Origin: DATAFF01 sp044870245
GTDB lineage: Bacteria > Pseudomonadota > Alphaproteobacteria > Rhizobiales > Aestuariivirgaceae
Reading direction: 5' to 3'
Assembly: GCA_044870245.1 (NCBI GenBank)
Contig: JBIOYR010000011.1
Location: forward strand, 1 to 36,771
DNA length: 36,771 nucleotides
Part shown: piece by piece, positions 7,580 through 18,673 of the stretch
Numbering within the stretch: the stretch's first letter is position 1
Layout: every line of letters begins with the position of its first letter
Notes under the pieces: generated by a model
The model's database searches: none
Told to the model about the DNA's origin: nothing
Seen by the model: only the letters and a program-made list of their open reading frames with translations
Program-made: the position numbers and the translations under genes

Positions 7580-8718
7580 CGCATCGCAAGCTCATCGGCA
7601 AGAAAACCGATGATCGCCTCCTCCGGAATGCCGGTCTCCACATAAGCTTCGCCAATGCCGTGCACGAGAATGAAGGCGAGCTTGCCGGCGCGCGCCTTCT
7701 TGTCGTGGCGCATGATGGCGAGCAGGCCTGCCGCATCTGGCAGAAGCTCGCGAATGGCGGAAACGCTGGTTGGAAGACCGAGCGATCCCAAATGCGCCGT
7801 CACCCTGGCGGCGGTGCCCTGCGGACAGCGCCCCAATCGTTCCGACAGGCGGAAGGCCATGGCCATGCCGATTGCTACCGCCTCGCCATGAATGAGCCGA
7901 TCGCCATAGCCGGTGGCGGCCTCGAGGGCGTGGCCGAAGGTGTGGCCAAGATTGAGAAGCGCGCGCGGGCCGGTCTCGGTCTCGTCGGCGGCGACCAGGG
8001 CGGCCTTGGCGCGGCAGCTCGTTGCGACGGCGTGCTTCAGGGCCTCGGCCCTGCAGGCCAGCACGTCAGGCCCGTGGGTCTCGAGCCATGTGAAGAGGGC
8101 GCTGTCACCGAGGAGCCCATATTTGACGACCTCGGCATAGCCGGCCCTGAGCTCCCGCTCAGGCAGGGTGCGAAGCAGAGCTAGGTCGGCGATCACCGCC
8201 TGCGGCTGATGAAAGGCGCCGATCAGGTTCTTGCCCAATGCCGAATTGATGCCGGTCTTGCCACCGACCGAGGAATCGACTTGCGCGAGGAGAGTGGTCG
8301 GCACCTGGACATAGGCGACGCCGCGGCGAAGGACGGCCGATGCAAAGCCGGCGAGATCGCCGATGACGCCGCCGCCAAAGGCAATGACTAGATCGGAACG
8401 CTCGACGCCGGCGGCGAGCAGCTGGTCGCAGAGGTTGGATAGTCCCTCATAGCTCTTGCTGGCTTCGCCCGGCGGCACCACGACGGCGGCCGTGGTGATA
8501 CCCGACGCCACGAGCACTGCCTCGAGCGATTGCAGATGGAGCGCCGCCACATGGCTATCGGTGACGATGACGCAACGGGGCCGCCTGAGCAGAGGCCGCA
8601 GGATGGCGCCGGCCTGGTCGAGGAGGCGGTGGCCGATATGGATCGTGTATGACCGCGGGCCAAGCGCCACCTCGACAGTGGCGGGAAGCTCGGCATCGGA
8701 TCGGTTATTGGCGGTCAT
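7576..8718 (-). CDS. aroB: 3-dehydroquinate synthase
   Basis: A 380-residue enzyme that converts DAHP to 3-dehydroquinate, step two of the shikimate pathway, using NAD+ and a divalent metal. Signatures seen are VIAFGGGVIGDLAGFASAVL (nucleotide site), VPTTLLAQVDSSVGGKTGIN (substrate site), and the metal-ligand blocks AEVVKYGLL, LNLGHTFGHALEA and HGEAVAIGMAMA with the zinc-binding histidines in place. Start ATG at 8718. It follows aroK after 30 bases and overlaps the CNNM-type gene by four bases. Confidence 0.97.
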   Translation of the reverse strand: MTANNRSDAELPATVEVALGPRSYTIHIGHRLLDQAGAILRPLLRRPRCVIVTDSHVAALHLQSLEAVLVASGITTAAVVVPPGEASKSYEGLSNLCDQLLAAGVERSDLVIAFGGGVIGDLAGFASAVLRRGVAYVQVPTTLLAQVDSSVGGKTGINSALGKNLIGAFHQPQAVIADLALLRTLPERELRAGYAEVVKYGLLGDSALFTWLETHGPDVLACRAEALKHAVATSCRAKAALVAADETETGPRALLNLGHTFGHALEAATGYGDRLIHGEAVAIGMAMAFRLSERLGRCPQGTAARVTAHLGSLGLPTSVSAIRELLPDAAGLLAIMRHDKKARAGKLAFILVHGIGEAYVETGIPEEAIIGFLADELAMR

Positions 8719-8748
8719 AGCAAGCGGCGTGGTCCCTTGGTCATGGTC

Positions 8749-9366
8749 TTAGCACATATGATCGCCGCTCTCAGCGGTGCGGCCGGCAGTCCTGCCCGGG
8801 CGCGAATAATGGTCGAGAAGCGCCTGGAGCAGATCATTGACGATGACATTATGCGACAAGTCTCGGCTATCGATGGTGATGGCGGCTTCGGCGTAGACCG
8901 GGTAGCGCTCATCGATCAACTGACGCATGACGGTTTCCGGATCGGCGGTGTCGAGCAGGGGACGGTTGGAACGGCGCCGTACCCGCTTCAGGAGCAGCGG
9001 CAGATCGGCCCTGAGCCATACCGACAGGCCGCGGCCGGCAATGAGCTTGCGGGTCTCGGCGTTCATGAAGGCTCCGCCGCCGGTGGCGAGGACCTGCGGA
9101 CCATTGTCGAGCAGCCGGGCGATGACGCGTCGCTCGCCGTCGCGGAAATACGCTTCGCCATGGTCGGCGAAAATCTCCGCAATGGTCTTGCCGGCGGCCC
9201 GCTCGATTTCGAGATCGGCATCGACGAAGGGCAGTCCAAGACGCTCGGCAAGCCGGCGTCCAACCGTCGTCTTGCCGGCGCCCATAAGACCGACGAGCAC
9301 GATAGACTGGTCCGCAACGCTGGTGCGGATGTGGGAAAGATCGCGCGCCGTGATCCGCCTTGACAT
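8749..9366 (-). CDS. aroK: Shikimate kinase
   Basis: Two hundred and five residues from ATG at 9366 (MSRRITARDLSH); the open frame extends to 9426 but that part has no family-like sequence. The P-loop is GLMGAGKTTVGRRLA, followed by DADLEIERAAG (Mg2+ and shikimate site), RDGERRVI, ATGGGAFM and the lid region, all as expected. It phosphorylates shikimate at the 3-hydroxyl with ATP. First gene of the leftward operon with aroB; divergent from xerD. The aroK-aroB linkage is very common in proteobacteria. Confidence 0.95.
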   Translation of the reverse strand: MSRRITARDLSHIRTSVADQSIVLVGLMGAGKTTVGRRLAERLGLPFVDADLEIERAAGKTIAEIFADHGEAYFRDGERRVIARLLDNGPQVLATGGGAFMNAETRKLIAGRGLSVWLRADLPLLLKRVRRRSNRPLLDTADPETVMRQLIDERYPVYAEAAITIDSRDLSHNVIVNDLLQALLDHYSRPGRTAGRTAESGDHMC

Positions 9367-9626
9367 CTTCCAAAGTCCAATTCGGTAGGCCGCACCAGCC
9401 TGGGGAAACACTGGATGACGGCCCAAGCTTGCGTTGCATCCCTCCCCCGGATCGGTAACAATGCCGGCCTGTCACCATCCTGTCGAGTGAGAGGGAGGGC
9501 GCGGCTTGCCGTCGAGCCTTCGGTTTTTATTAATCGTACTGTGTTTGGCTGGCGCTGGTTATGGCGCGGTCTGGGCATTGTCGACTTTTGCGCCAGAACC
9601 GTCCGAAATCGTAAAACCGGTGACCA

Positions 9627-10607
9627 GTGACCGTCTCAACAATTGATCGTGTCAGGCCTGATCGACGATCACATCGACTGATCGAACGATTCATCGAAAT
9701 GATGAGTGCGGAACGCGGCGCGGCGGCCAACACGCTCGAAGCGTATCGTCGAGACCTGGCCGAGTACAGCTTCCATCTGAAATCGCGCGGAACGGCGGTC
9801 GAGCGGGCACTTCCTGAAGATGTGAGCGCCTATGCCTCGGGCCTGGAAGCGGCGGGGCTCAGGGGAACGACAATCCAGCGCCGCCTGTCGGCGGTGAGGC
9901 AGCTTCACCGCTTCCTGTTCGCCGAACAATTGTCCCGCGACAATCCTGCAACCTCGGCAAGCGCACCCAAGCCCGTTGCCGGGCTGCCAAAGGTGATGAG
10001 CGAGAGCGAGGTCACGCGCCTCCTGGCACAGGCGCGGTCGGAAGCGGAAAATGCCGGTCGCGGGCAACGGCTGCGCACCCAGCGGCTCGTTTGTCTCGTC
10101 GAGCTGCTTTATGCAACGGGCTTGCGCGTGTCGGAGCTGGTGGGACTGAGGACCGGCGCCGTCGAGAAGGGGCGCGACCTCTTGGTGTTGCGGGGCAAGG
10201 GCGGGCGCGAGCGGATGGTGCCGATCTCGCCACGTGCCCGTAACGCGCTTCAGCTTTGGCTCAAGCTTCGGTCGGGCAAGACCTCACTCCAGTCGGATGA
10301 CCGCATCTTTCCCTCCCATGGGCGTGCCGGGCACCTGTCGCGGCAGCATTTCGCGCTGGAACTGAAGGCTCTGGCAAGCCGGGCGGGGCTTGATCCCGAG
10401 CTCGTCCATCCGCATGTGCTGCGGCACGCCTTTGCCACGCATCTCGTCAATTCCGGGGCCGATCTCGTCTCGGTGCAGCAGATGCTCGGTCATGCCGATA
10501 TCTCGACAACTCAGATCTACACCCATGTCAGCGGCGAGCGGCTGCGTCATCTCGTGGAAACCCACCACCCGCTTGCCGGCCGCGACGACAAGCATCAGGC
10601 GAGTTGA
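9627..10607 (+). CDS. xerD: Tyrosine recombinase XerD
   Basis: A 326-residue tyrosine recombinase with a SAM-like N-terminal core-binding domain (about 15-105) and the catalytic domain after it. All catalytic residues are present: R167 (ATGLRVSELVGL), K191 (RGKGGRERMVP), H263 and R266 (HVLRHAFATHL), H289 (GHADIS) and Y298 (QIYTHV). With XerC it resolves chromosome dimers at dif and works with FtsK. It reads as the housekeeping enzyme, not a phage integrase: normal length, core gene neighbours (aroK, accA), no attachment-site repeats around it. Start is GTG at 9627 with a poor ribosome binding site; the first family-like residues appear near residue 16, so a later start is possible. Confidence 0.93.
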   Translation: MTVSTIDRVRPDRRSHRLIERFIEMMSAERGAAANTLEAYRRDLAEYSFHLKSRGTAVERALPEDVSAYASGLEAAGLRGTTIQRRLSAVRQLHRFLFAEQLSRDNPATSASAPKPVAGLPKVMSESEVTRLLAQARSEAENAGRGQRLRTQRLVCLVELLYATGLRVSELVGLRTGAVEKGRDLLVLRGKGGRERMVPISPRARNALQLWLKLRSGKTSLQSDDRIFPSHGRAGHLSRQHFALELKALASRAGLDPELVHPHVLRHAFATHLVNSGADLVSVQQMLGHADISTTQIYTHVSGERLRHLVETHHPLAGRDDKHQAS

Positions 10608-10662
10608 CAGCAGTGCCCGAGGTGGCCACTTTCCGAAGCCCTAAGTCAGTCGCAAGGCCGTG

Positions 10663-11616
10663 ATGCATACCTATCTCGAATTTGAAAGCCAAGTCGCGGA
10701 ACTCGAAGGGAAAATCGCCGAGTTGCGGGCATTGGCGGTCGACGATCCGGGAATGTCGATCGACGAGGAGGTCGGCCAGCTCGAACGCAAGGCGGCCAAG
10801 AGCCTGGCCGATCTCTATGCAACGTTGACGCCATGGCAGAAGACCCAGGTTGCCCGCCATGCGCTCAGGCCGCATTTCCTCGACTATCAGCGGCAGCTAT
10901 TCCGGGAATTCGTACCGCTTGGCGGTGACCGCAGCTTCGGCGACGACCAGGCGATCGTCGGCGGCCCGGCCTGGTTCGGCGAGACCGCGGTGGTGCTGAT
11001 CGGTCAGGAGAAGGGCCATGACACCTCCTCGCGGCTCAAGCACAATTTCGGCATGGCGCGGCCCGAGGGCTACCGCAAGGCGGTCAGACTCATGGAGCTC
11101 GCCGAGCGTTTCGGTCTGCCGGTGCTCACTTTTGTCGATACGGCAGGGGCCTATCCCGGTATTGGCGCCGAGGAGCGCGGCCAGGCAGAAGCGATTGCGC
11201 GCTCGACCGATCGTTGCCTGGGGCTTGGCGTGCCGATCATTTCGGTGGTGATCGGCGAAGGGGGATCGGGGGGTGCAGTGGCAATCGCCACTGCCAACCA
11301 CGTATTGATGCTCGAACATTCGATCTACAGCGTGATCTCGCCGGAAGGAGCAGCATCCATTCTGTGGCGCGATTCGGCGCGGGCCAAGGACGCGGCGACA
11401 GCGATGAAGATCACCGCGCAGGACCTGAAGCAGCTCGGGGTGATCGACGAGATCGTCAAAGAACCGACCGGTGGTGCGCATCGCAATCCGGAAGAGGCTA
11501 TCGCCGCGGTCGGCGAGGCGCTGGAGGAGCCGCTCGAGCGCTTCTCGGAAATGAGCCCGCGACAGCTGCGCACGCATCGTCGCGACAAGTTCCTGTCAAT
11601 CGGCCGGGTGATCTGA
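10663..11616 (+). CDS. accA: Acetyl-CoA carboxylase carboxyltransferase subunit alpha
   Basis: A 317-residue protein matching AccA throughout: the helical N-terminus (YLEFESQVAELEGKIAELR), GDRSFGDDQAIVGGPAW, GQEKGHDT, FGMARPEGYRKA, FVDTAGAYPGIGAEERGQ and GEGGSGGAVAIA. With AccD it transfers carboxyl from carboxybiotin to acetyl-CoA, making malonyl-CoA, the first committed step of fatty acid synthesis. ATG at 10663 follows AAGG; a GTG directly before it is a less likely start. It follows xerD by about 55 bases and the L,D-transpeptidase gene begins six bases downstream. Confidence 0.97.
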   Translation: MHTYLEFESQVAELEGKIAELRALAVDDPGMSIDEEVGQLERKAAKSLADLYATLTPWQKTQVARHALRPHFLDYQRQLFREFVPLGGDRSFGDDQAIVGGPAWFGETAVVLIGQEKGHDTSSRLKHNFGMARPEGYRKAVRLMELAERFGLPVLTFVDTAGAYPGIGAEERGQAEAIARSTDRCLGLGVPIISVVIGEGGSGGAVAIATANHVLMLEHSIYSVISPEGAASILWRDSARAKDAATAMKITAQDLKQLGVIDEIVKEPTGGAHRNPEEAIAAVGEALEEPLERFSEMSPRQLRTHRRDKFLSIGRVI

Positions 11617-11622
11617 CGGGGC

Positions 11623-12456
11623 TTGGCGTTGTTCAGCGTTTCTCGGACAAAGGACCGAATCTGCTCGGTCGAGGTCGGCGCTGCCCCGATTCGGTGGTTG
11701 GTCAGCCTGGCCATCACCTTCGTCCTTGCCGGATGCATGACGGACGATCGGGCGCTTCAGCCGCTGCCGGATCCGACCAAGGCCGAGCTCGCGGCGCGGG
11801 GCCTGAAGCTCGGTGCTCCGCTCTACGTCCGGGTCTTCAAGGCCGAGAGCGAAATGGAAGTGTGGCTCAGGCGCGGCGACGGCGAATATGCGCTGTTCCG
11901 AACCTATCCGATCTGCAACTGGTCAGGCGATCTCGGTCCCAAGACCCGGGAGGGCGACAAGCAGGCGCCAGAGGGTTTCTACATGGTGTCGGCACGGCAG
12001 ATGAACCCGAAATCGAGGAATTATCTGGCGTTCAATATCGGCTATCCCAATGCCTATGACAGGGCGCATGGCTATACCGGATCGGCCCTCATGGTGCATG
12101 GCGGGTGTAGTTCGGTAGGATGCTTTGCGATCACCAATGCGGCGATCAAGGAGCTGTTCGTGCTGGCGCGGGAGGCGTTCACGGCTGGGCAGCGTGAATT
12201 CCCCGTCCACGCTTTTCCGTTCCGCATGAGCGAGGAGAACATGGCAATCCGCGAAGGCAATCGCTGGTACCCGTTCTGGGAGAACATGCAGCAGGGCTAT
12301 GATGCCTTCGAGATCAGCCGCCGCCCACCAGTGATCGGGGTCAGGGACCAGCGCTATGTCGTCTTCCTCGATGACCAGTTCGTGCCGGCCGAGTTTCGCG
12401 TCCAGTCGGCGGGTGCAACATCAACGACCAGGTTGATCAATGGCTGGTTCAGGTGA
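11623..12456 (+). CDS. L,D-transpeptidase family lipoprotein (YafK/ErfK type)
   Basis: Up to 277 residues. Hydrophobic LVSLAITFVLAGCM near residue 27-40 ends in a lipobox (LAGC), so the protein is probably an exported lipoprotein. The catalytic YkuD-like domain contains ALMVHGGCSSVGCFAI, with nucleophile C167 and the preceding HGG histidine, as in YafK-type murein L,D-transpeptidases. Such enzymes make 3-3 crosslinks or attach or release proteins at meso-diaminopimelate; which one applies here cannot be told. The start is uncertain: TTG at 11623 lies too near GGGG, while TTG at 11629 has GGGG seven bases upstream. It follows accA after six bases and ends 21 bases before the convergent secA gene. 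Confidence 0.88.
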   Translation: MALFSVSRTKDRICSVEVGAAPIRWLVSLAITFVLAGCMTDDRALQPLPDPTKAELAARGLKLGAPLYVRVFKAESEMEVWLRRGDGEYALFRTYPICNWSGDLGPKTREGDKQAPEGFYMVSARQMNPKSRNYLAFNIGYPNAYDRAHGYTGSALMVHGGCSSVGCFAITNAAIKELFVLAREAFTAGQREFPVHAFPFRMSEENMAIREGNRWYPFWENMQQGYDAFEISRRPPVIGVRDQRYVVFLDDQFVPAEFRVQSAGATSTTRLINGWFR

Positions 12457-12477
12457 TGCGGCAATGCGTCCGAAAGC

Positions 12478-15231
<2,754 letters not shown>

Positions 15232-15623
15232 GAGGCGGTTTCCTTGGTGAGTCGGCGTCTTTTAACGGAGGCTGCGCACCCGAGCAACGTGGTTGCAGTG
15301 CCTGATCCGGGGGCGGCAGGCGCCACCTCGCGGCTGAGGTGGCCGTCATGCGGGGCTTTGTCAAGGCGACAGCGTTGCTCGCAAGTCACAGTGCCCACCA
15401 AAGGTCACACATGCGGCACATTATTCGGTAACCACTGGACTTCGGAGGCTTGCAAACTGCCTTCGATGGGACCATGGTGCCGCCGCGAAAGGGTTCCAGC
15501 GCGCCCGAAGCGGTTGGGGAAGATTGCTACCGGTGGCTTATTGTTGCCGGATTTGAGCGGCAATCAGCGCGGCATTCAGGCCCTGAAGGCAGGCCCGACA
15601 CTCTCAGATTGACGGTTGGATCA
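15232..15623. other. Intergenic region between divergent secA and foldase genes
   Basis: A 392-base gap without a credible gene; the foldase frame stays open back to 15450 but that part carries no signal sequence or family resemblance. It holds a perfect eight-base-stem hairpin at 15322-15343 (listed separately) and a smaller inverted repeat TTGCCG/CGGCAA at 15544-15549 and 15558-15563. Promoters for both genes must lie here; I could not place them convincingly. Confidence 0.6.
15322..15343 (-). promoter_or_regulatory. Perfect hairpin upstream of secA
   Basis: GCCACCTC (15322-15329) and GAGGTGGC (15336-15343) pair perfectly over eight bases around a six-base loop. It lies about 90 bases upstream of the secA start, so it could fall in the secA leader RNA or act as a protein site on DNA. 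No function can be assigned from sequence. Confidence 0.4.
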
Positions 15624-16676
15624 ATGAAGATCAGTAGAACAGCACTCATTGCTCTTGCAACTGCGGCATTGCTCAGCCTCGGTGCTGCGACCGTGTTTGG
15701 CCAAACCCAGCCGGCGCAGCAGGCGCCGGCAACGAAGCAACAGCCGGCCAATGCGAAGGCCGAGGTCTTCAAGCCAGACATGACCAACAAGGAACGGGTG
15801 GTCGCCAAGGTCAATGGCCACGGGATCACGGTCAAGGAGATCGAGCTGGCGGCCGACGACATCCTGCCACAGCTTCCGGATGTGCCGGCCAATCTTCGCT
15901 ATCCGTTTCTGGTTGAATATCTGATCGAACGGCATCTGCTGGCGCAGGCTGCAGTCAATGAGGGGATGGCCGAGAGCGCGGAATACAAGCGGCGGCTCGC
16001 CTTCTATCAGGCGAAGGCGCTGCGCGACGCGTATTTCACCGATAAGCTCAAGCCGGCAGTGACCGAACAGGAGGTCAAGGCCGCCTATGACCGGGAGGCG
16101 TCCAAAATCAAGCCGGAGAAGCGGGCGCGGGCGCGGCATATATTGGTGGGCACAGAAAAGGATGCAGAAGCCGTGCTGGCGCGGCTCGACAAGGGTGAGA
16201 AGTTCGAGGAGGTGGCCAAGCAGGTCAGCCTCGACGGCTCGAAGGACTATGGCGGCGACCTCGGCTATTTCAGCGCCGGCGAGATGGTGCCGGAGTTCTC
16301 GAAGGCAACCTTCGCGCTGAAGCCCGGGGAAGTGTCGAAGCCGGTCAAAACCGATTATGGATGGCACATCATCAAGCTCGAGGATTTCAAGGAAGGTGGG
16401 CCCCAGCCATTCGACCAGGTAAAAAATGCCATCAAACTCGTCCTGCTTCGCGAGAAGGTGCAGAATCGCCTGCTCGAGCTCAGGACCAAGGCGCAGATCG
16501 AGGTGATGGATCCTGATCTGAAGAAGCTGCAGGAGCGAAGCCAGCAGCAACGGCAACAGATCATGCAGCGGCTGCAACAGGGTGGTGGCGGTGGTGCCGG
16601 CGGTGCCGGTGGTGGCGCGGGCGGCGCGCAGGATGGTGGCGGCAAACAGGATCTCGAGACCCCGCCACCCCAATAA
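15624..16676 (+). CDS. Periplasmic parvulin-type peptidyl-prolyl isomerase / foldase
   Basis: ATG at 15624 gives 350 residues with a clear signal peptide (KISRTALIALATAALLSLGA, likely cut after about residue 26); the longer frame from 15450 has none. After a Gln/Pro-rich linker comes a SurA/PrsA-like N-terminal chaperone region (from VVAKVNGHGITVKEIELA, about 55-155) and one parvulin domain (about 165-265) beginning with RARHILVG and including GGDLGYFSAGEMVPEF and TDYGWHIIKLED. It should help outer membrane and periplasmic proteins fold after SecA-driven export; its neighbour across the gap is secA. The C-terminus is odd: a Gln/Arg-rich helix followed by a glycine-rich tail and proline-rich end. 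argJ starts 14 bases downstream. Confidence 0.92.
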   Translation: MKISRTALIALATAALLSLGAATVFGQTQPAQQAPATKQQPANAKAEVFKPDMTNKERVVAKVNGHGITVKEIELAADDILPQLPDVPANLRYPFLVEYLIERHLLAQAAVNEGMAESAEYKRRLAFYQAKALRDAYFTDKLKPAVTEQEVKAAYDREASKIKPEKRARARHILVGTEKDAEAVLARLDKGEKFEEVAKQVSLDGSKDYGGDLGYFSAGEMVPEFSKATFALKPGEVSKPVKTDYGWHIIKLEDFKEGGPQPFDQVKNAIKLVLLREKVQNRLLELRTKAQIEVMDPDLKKLQERSQQQRQQIMQRLQQGGGGGAGGAGGGAGGAQDGGGKQDLETPPPQ

Positions 16677-16690
16677 GCGGTAAACGACTC

Positions 16691-17935
16691 ATGGCAGCCG
16701 GATCGCAGCGATCGCCGCTGGCGCCCGTCGCGTTTTCGCGGCTGCCGGAAATCGCCGGCGTGCGGCTTGGCGTAGCGGAATCCGGCGTGCGCTATCGCGG
16801 CCGGTCGGACGTGCTGGTCGCCGTGCTCGATCCCGGAACGGCGATTGCCGGCTGCTTCACCATTTCAAAGACGCGCTCGGCACCGGTGGATTGGGACAAG
16901 AGCAATCTCGCCAGGGGCAGGGCGCGCGCCATTCTGGTCAATGCTGGCAATGCCAACGCCTTCACCGGTGCAAGAGGCGTCCAGACCGTGGCCAGCACGG
17001 TCAAAACCCTCAGCCGCCTCCTAGGCTGTCCGACGGAGGAGATTTTCGTCGCCTCGACCGGCGTCATCGGCGAACCACTCGATGAAGCGCTCATCAATGC
17101 CGTGCTTGCGCCGGCCGTCGAGAGGGCGACGGAGGATGGCTGGAGCGCTGCGGCGGCAGCGATCATGACCACCGACACTTTCCCCAAGGCAGCTACGGCG
17201 AGCGCCGAGATTGGCGGCCACAGGGTCACCATCAACGGCATCGCCAAGGGCTCGGGGATGATCGCACCGGACATGGCGACGATGCTGGCGTTTCTGTTCA
17301 CCGATGCGAGCCTGCCAGTCCCGGTGCTGCAGGACCTTCTCAACCACAGTGTCGCCCGGAGCTTCAACGCCATTACGGTCGATGGCGACACTTCGACGTC
17401 CGACACGATTCTGCTCGCGGCAACCCAGAAGGCGGGGTCACCGCTGTCTGGCCTCAATGATGCTGCCGACCCGCGGCTTCGATCCTTCGCCGGCGCGCTC
17501 GATCAGGTCACGCTCGATCTGGCGCTCCAGGTGGTCCGGGATGGCGAGGGCGCGGAGAAGCTGATCGCCATCACCGTGACAGGCGCGGAAGACGACCGAG
17601 CGGCACGCAAGATTGCGCTCGCGATCGGCAATTCGCCGCTGGTGAAAACCGCCATTGCCGGCAGCGATGCCAATTGGGGCCGCATTGTCATGGCGGTCGG
17701 CAAGTCGGGTGAAGCGGCTGACCGCGACAAACTGCAGATCACCATTGGCGGGCTGTCAGTGGCAAAGAACGGCATGCGCGACCCCGACTATGACGAGGCA
17801 GCGCTCACGCCGCATATGCAGGGTCGCGAAATCGACATTGCGGTGGATGTCGGGGTGGCGGCGGGCCGAGCCACGGTGTGGACCTGCGACCTCACCCATC
17901 GCTATATCGATATCAATGGCTCCTACCGCAGCTGA
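16691..17935 (+). CDS. argJ: Bifunctional ornithine acetyltransferase / N-acetylglutamate synthase
   Basis: A 414-residue ArgJ. The self-cleavage site is present in KGSGMIAPDMATMLAF, where the threonine of ATML becomes the nucleophile of the beta chain. Also seen are LVNAGNANAFTGARG, ASTGVIGEP, TVDGDTSTSDT and the C-terminal DLTHRYIDINGSYRS. It recycles the acetyl group from N-acetylornithine to glutamate in arginine synthesis; whether it also uses acetyl-CoA (bifunctional form) cannot be decided from sequence alone. It follows the foldase gene after 14 bases and is followed by mutT after about 100 bases. Confidence 0.97.
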   Translation: MAAGSQRSPLAPVAFSRLPEIAGVRLGVAESGVRYRGRSDVLVAVLDPGTAIAGCFTISKTRSAPVDWDKSNLARGRARAILVNAGNANAFTGARGVQTVASTVKTLSRLLGCPTEEIFVASTGVIGEPLDEALINAVLAPAVERATEDGWSAAAAAIMTTDTFPKAATASAEIGGHRVTINGIAKGSGMIAPDMATMLAFLFTDASLPVPVLQDLLNHSVARSFNAITVDGDTSTSDTILLAATQKAGSPLSGLNDAADPRLRSFAGALDQVTLDLALQVVRDGEGAEKLIAITVTGAEDDRAARKIALAIGNSPLVKTAIAGSDANWGRIVMAVGKSGEAADRDKLQITIGGLSVAKNGMRDPDYDEAALTPHMQGREIDIAVDVGVAAGRATVWTCDLTHRYIDINGSYRS

Positions 17936-18038
17936 TGCGTCTGCCGTCGACGTTCATCGACTGCTAACCCTGGCGCTGAAAAGTTCCTCGCAGCCTTCAC
18001 CAATCAGATGAGCGCATTAACCCTCGAAGGGAATAGTG

Positions 18039-18455
18039 ATGGGCGACATGAGCGGTGAGACCATCGTTCTCGTCGTTGCGTGCGCCCTGGTCGACAAGGA
18101 TGGGAGAGTCCTGATCAGCCAGCGCCCGGAAGGCAAGGCCATGGCCGGCATGTGGGAATTTCCCGGCGGCAAGGTCGAGCCTGGCGAGCGTCCCGAACAG
18201 GCGCTCATCCGCGAGCTCAAGGAAGAGCTCGGCATCGACGTGACGGCGGCCTGCCTCGCGCCGTTGACCTTCGCCAGTCACGGATATCCCTCGTTCCATC
18301 TGCTGATGCCACTTTATGTGTGCCGGCGCTGGAACGGAGAGATCAGGCCTGGCGAAGGGCAGAGGATCGCGTGGGTGAGGCCGAAGGGGTTGCGTGCCTA
18401 TCCGATGCCGCCGGCGGATGTCCCGCTGGTGGCGCATCTGATCGACGCGCTGTGA
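18039..18455 (+). CDS. mutT: Nudix hydrolase MutT (8-oxo-dGTP diphosphatase)
   Basis: A 138-residue protein with a complete Nudix box beginning GGKVEPGERPEQALIRELKE and continuing EELG. The C-terminal pattern FHLLMPLYVCRRWNGEI and WVRPKGLRAYPMPPAD fits bacterial MutT, which clears 8-oxo-dGTP from the nucleotide pool. ATG at 18039 has AAGGGA seven bases upstream; a GTG directly before it is less likely. It is downstream of argJ in the same direction, with a small pilin gene following after 62 bases. Confidence 0.93.
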   Translation: MGDMSGETIVLVVACALVDKDGRVLISQRPEGKAMAGMWEFPGGKVEPGERPEQALIRELKEELGIDVTAACLAPLTFASHGYPSFHLLMPLYVCRRWNGEIRPGEGQRIAWVRPKGLRAYPMPPADVPLVAHLIDAL

Positions 18456-18517
18456 TCGCTCCTGTCGGTGGGTTCGTCCCCCGCGGAGGGGCAGGGCAAC
18501 GAGGGAGAGCGTCAACA

Positions 18518-18673
18518 ATGCATCGCAGCAAGACGGCAAATGCCGCGGCATGCGCGCGCAGAGATGGACAGGGGCCATTCACGATCGAGTATTCGCTGAT
18601 CGCATCGGGAATCGCCTTCGGAATTCTCACCGCCATCGGCGTGATCAGCAACTCGCTAGGCAGCGTTTTCTAG
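18518..18673 (+). CDS. Small Flp-type (type IVb) pilin-like protein, orphan
   Basis: A 51-residue frame from ATG 18518. After a basic leader (MHRSKTANAAACARRDGQG) comes PFTIEYSLIASGIAFGILTA and a short hydrophobic tail ending NSLGSVF. A glycine at -1 and glutamate at +5 of the putative cut (G|PFTIEY) are the type IVb prepilin pattern read by TadV/CpaA-type peptidases. No tad/cpa genes are nearby, so assembly genes would be elsewhere. The ribosome binding site is modest (GGGAG about ten bases upstream). Its TAG stop overlaps the stop of the convergent methyltransferase in the tetranucleotide CTAG. It is too short for usual length cut-offs. The pilin pattern is clear; whether it is expressed is unknown. 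Confidence 0.75.
   Translation: MHRSKTANAAACARRDGQGPFTIEYSLIASGIAFGILTAIGVISNSLGSVF

Noticed and set aside
9627..10607. Tyrosine recombinase as sign of a mobile element
   Set aside because: Length, motifs and core-gene neighbours fit housekeeping XerD; no attachment repeats, tRNA or cargo genes nearby.
15450..15623. 58-residue N-terminal extension of the foldase
   Set aside because: A clear signal peptide begins at 15624; an upstream extension would bury it.
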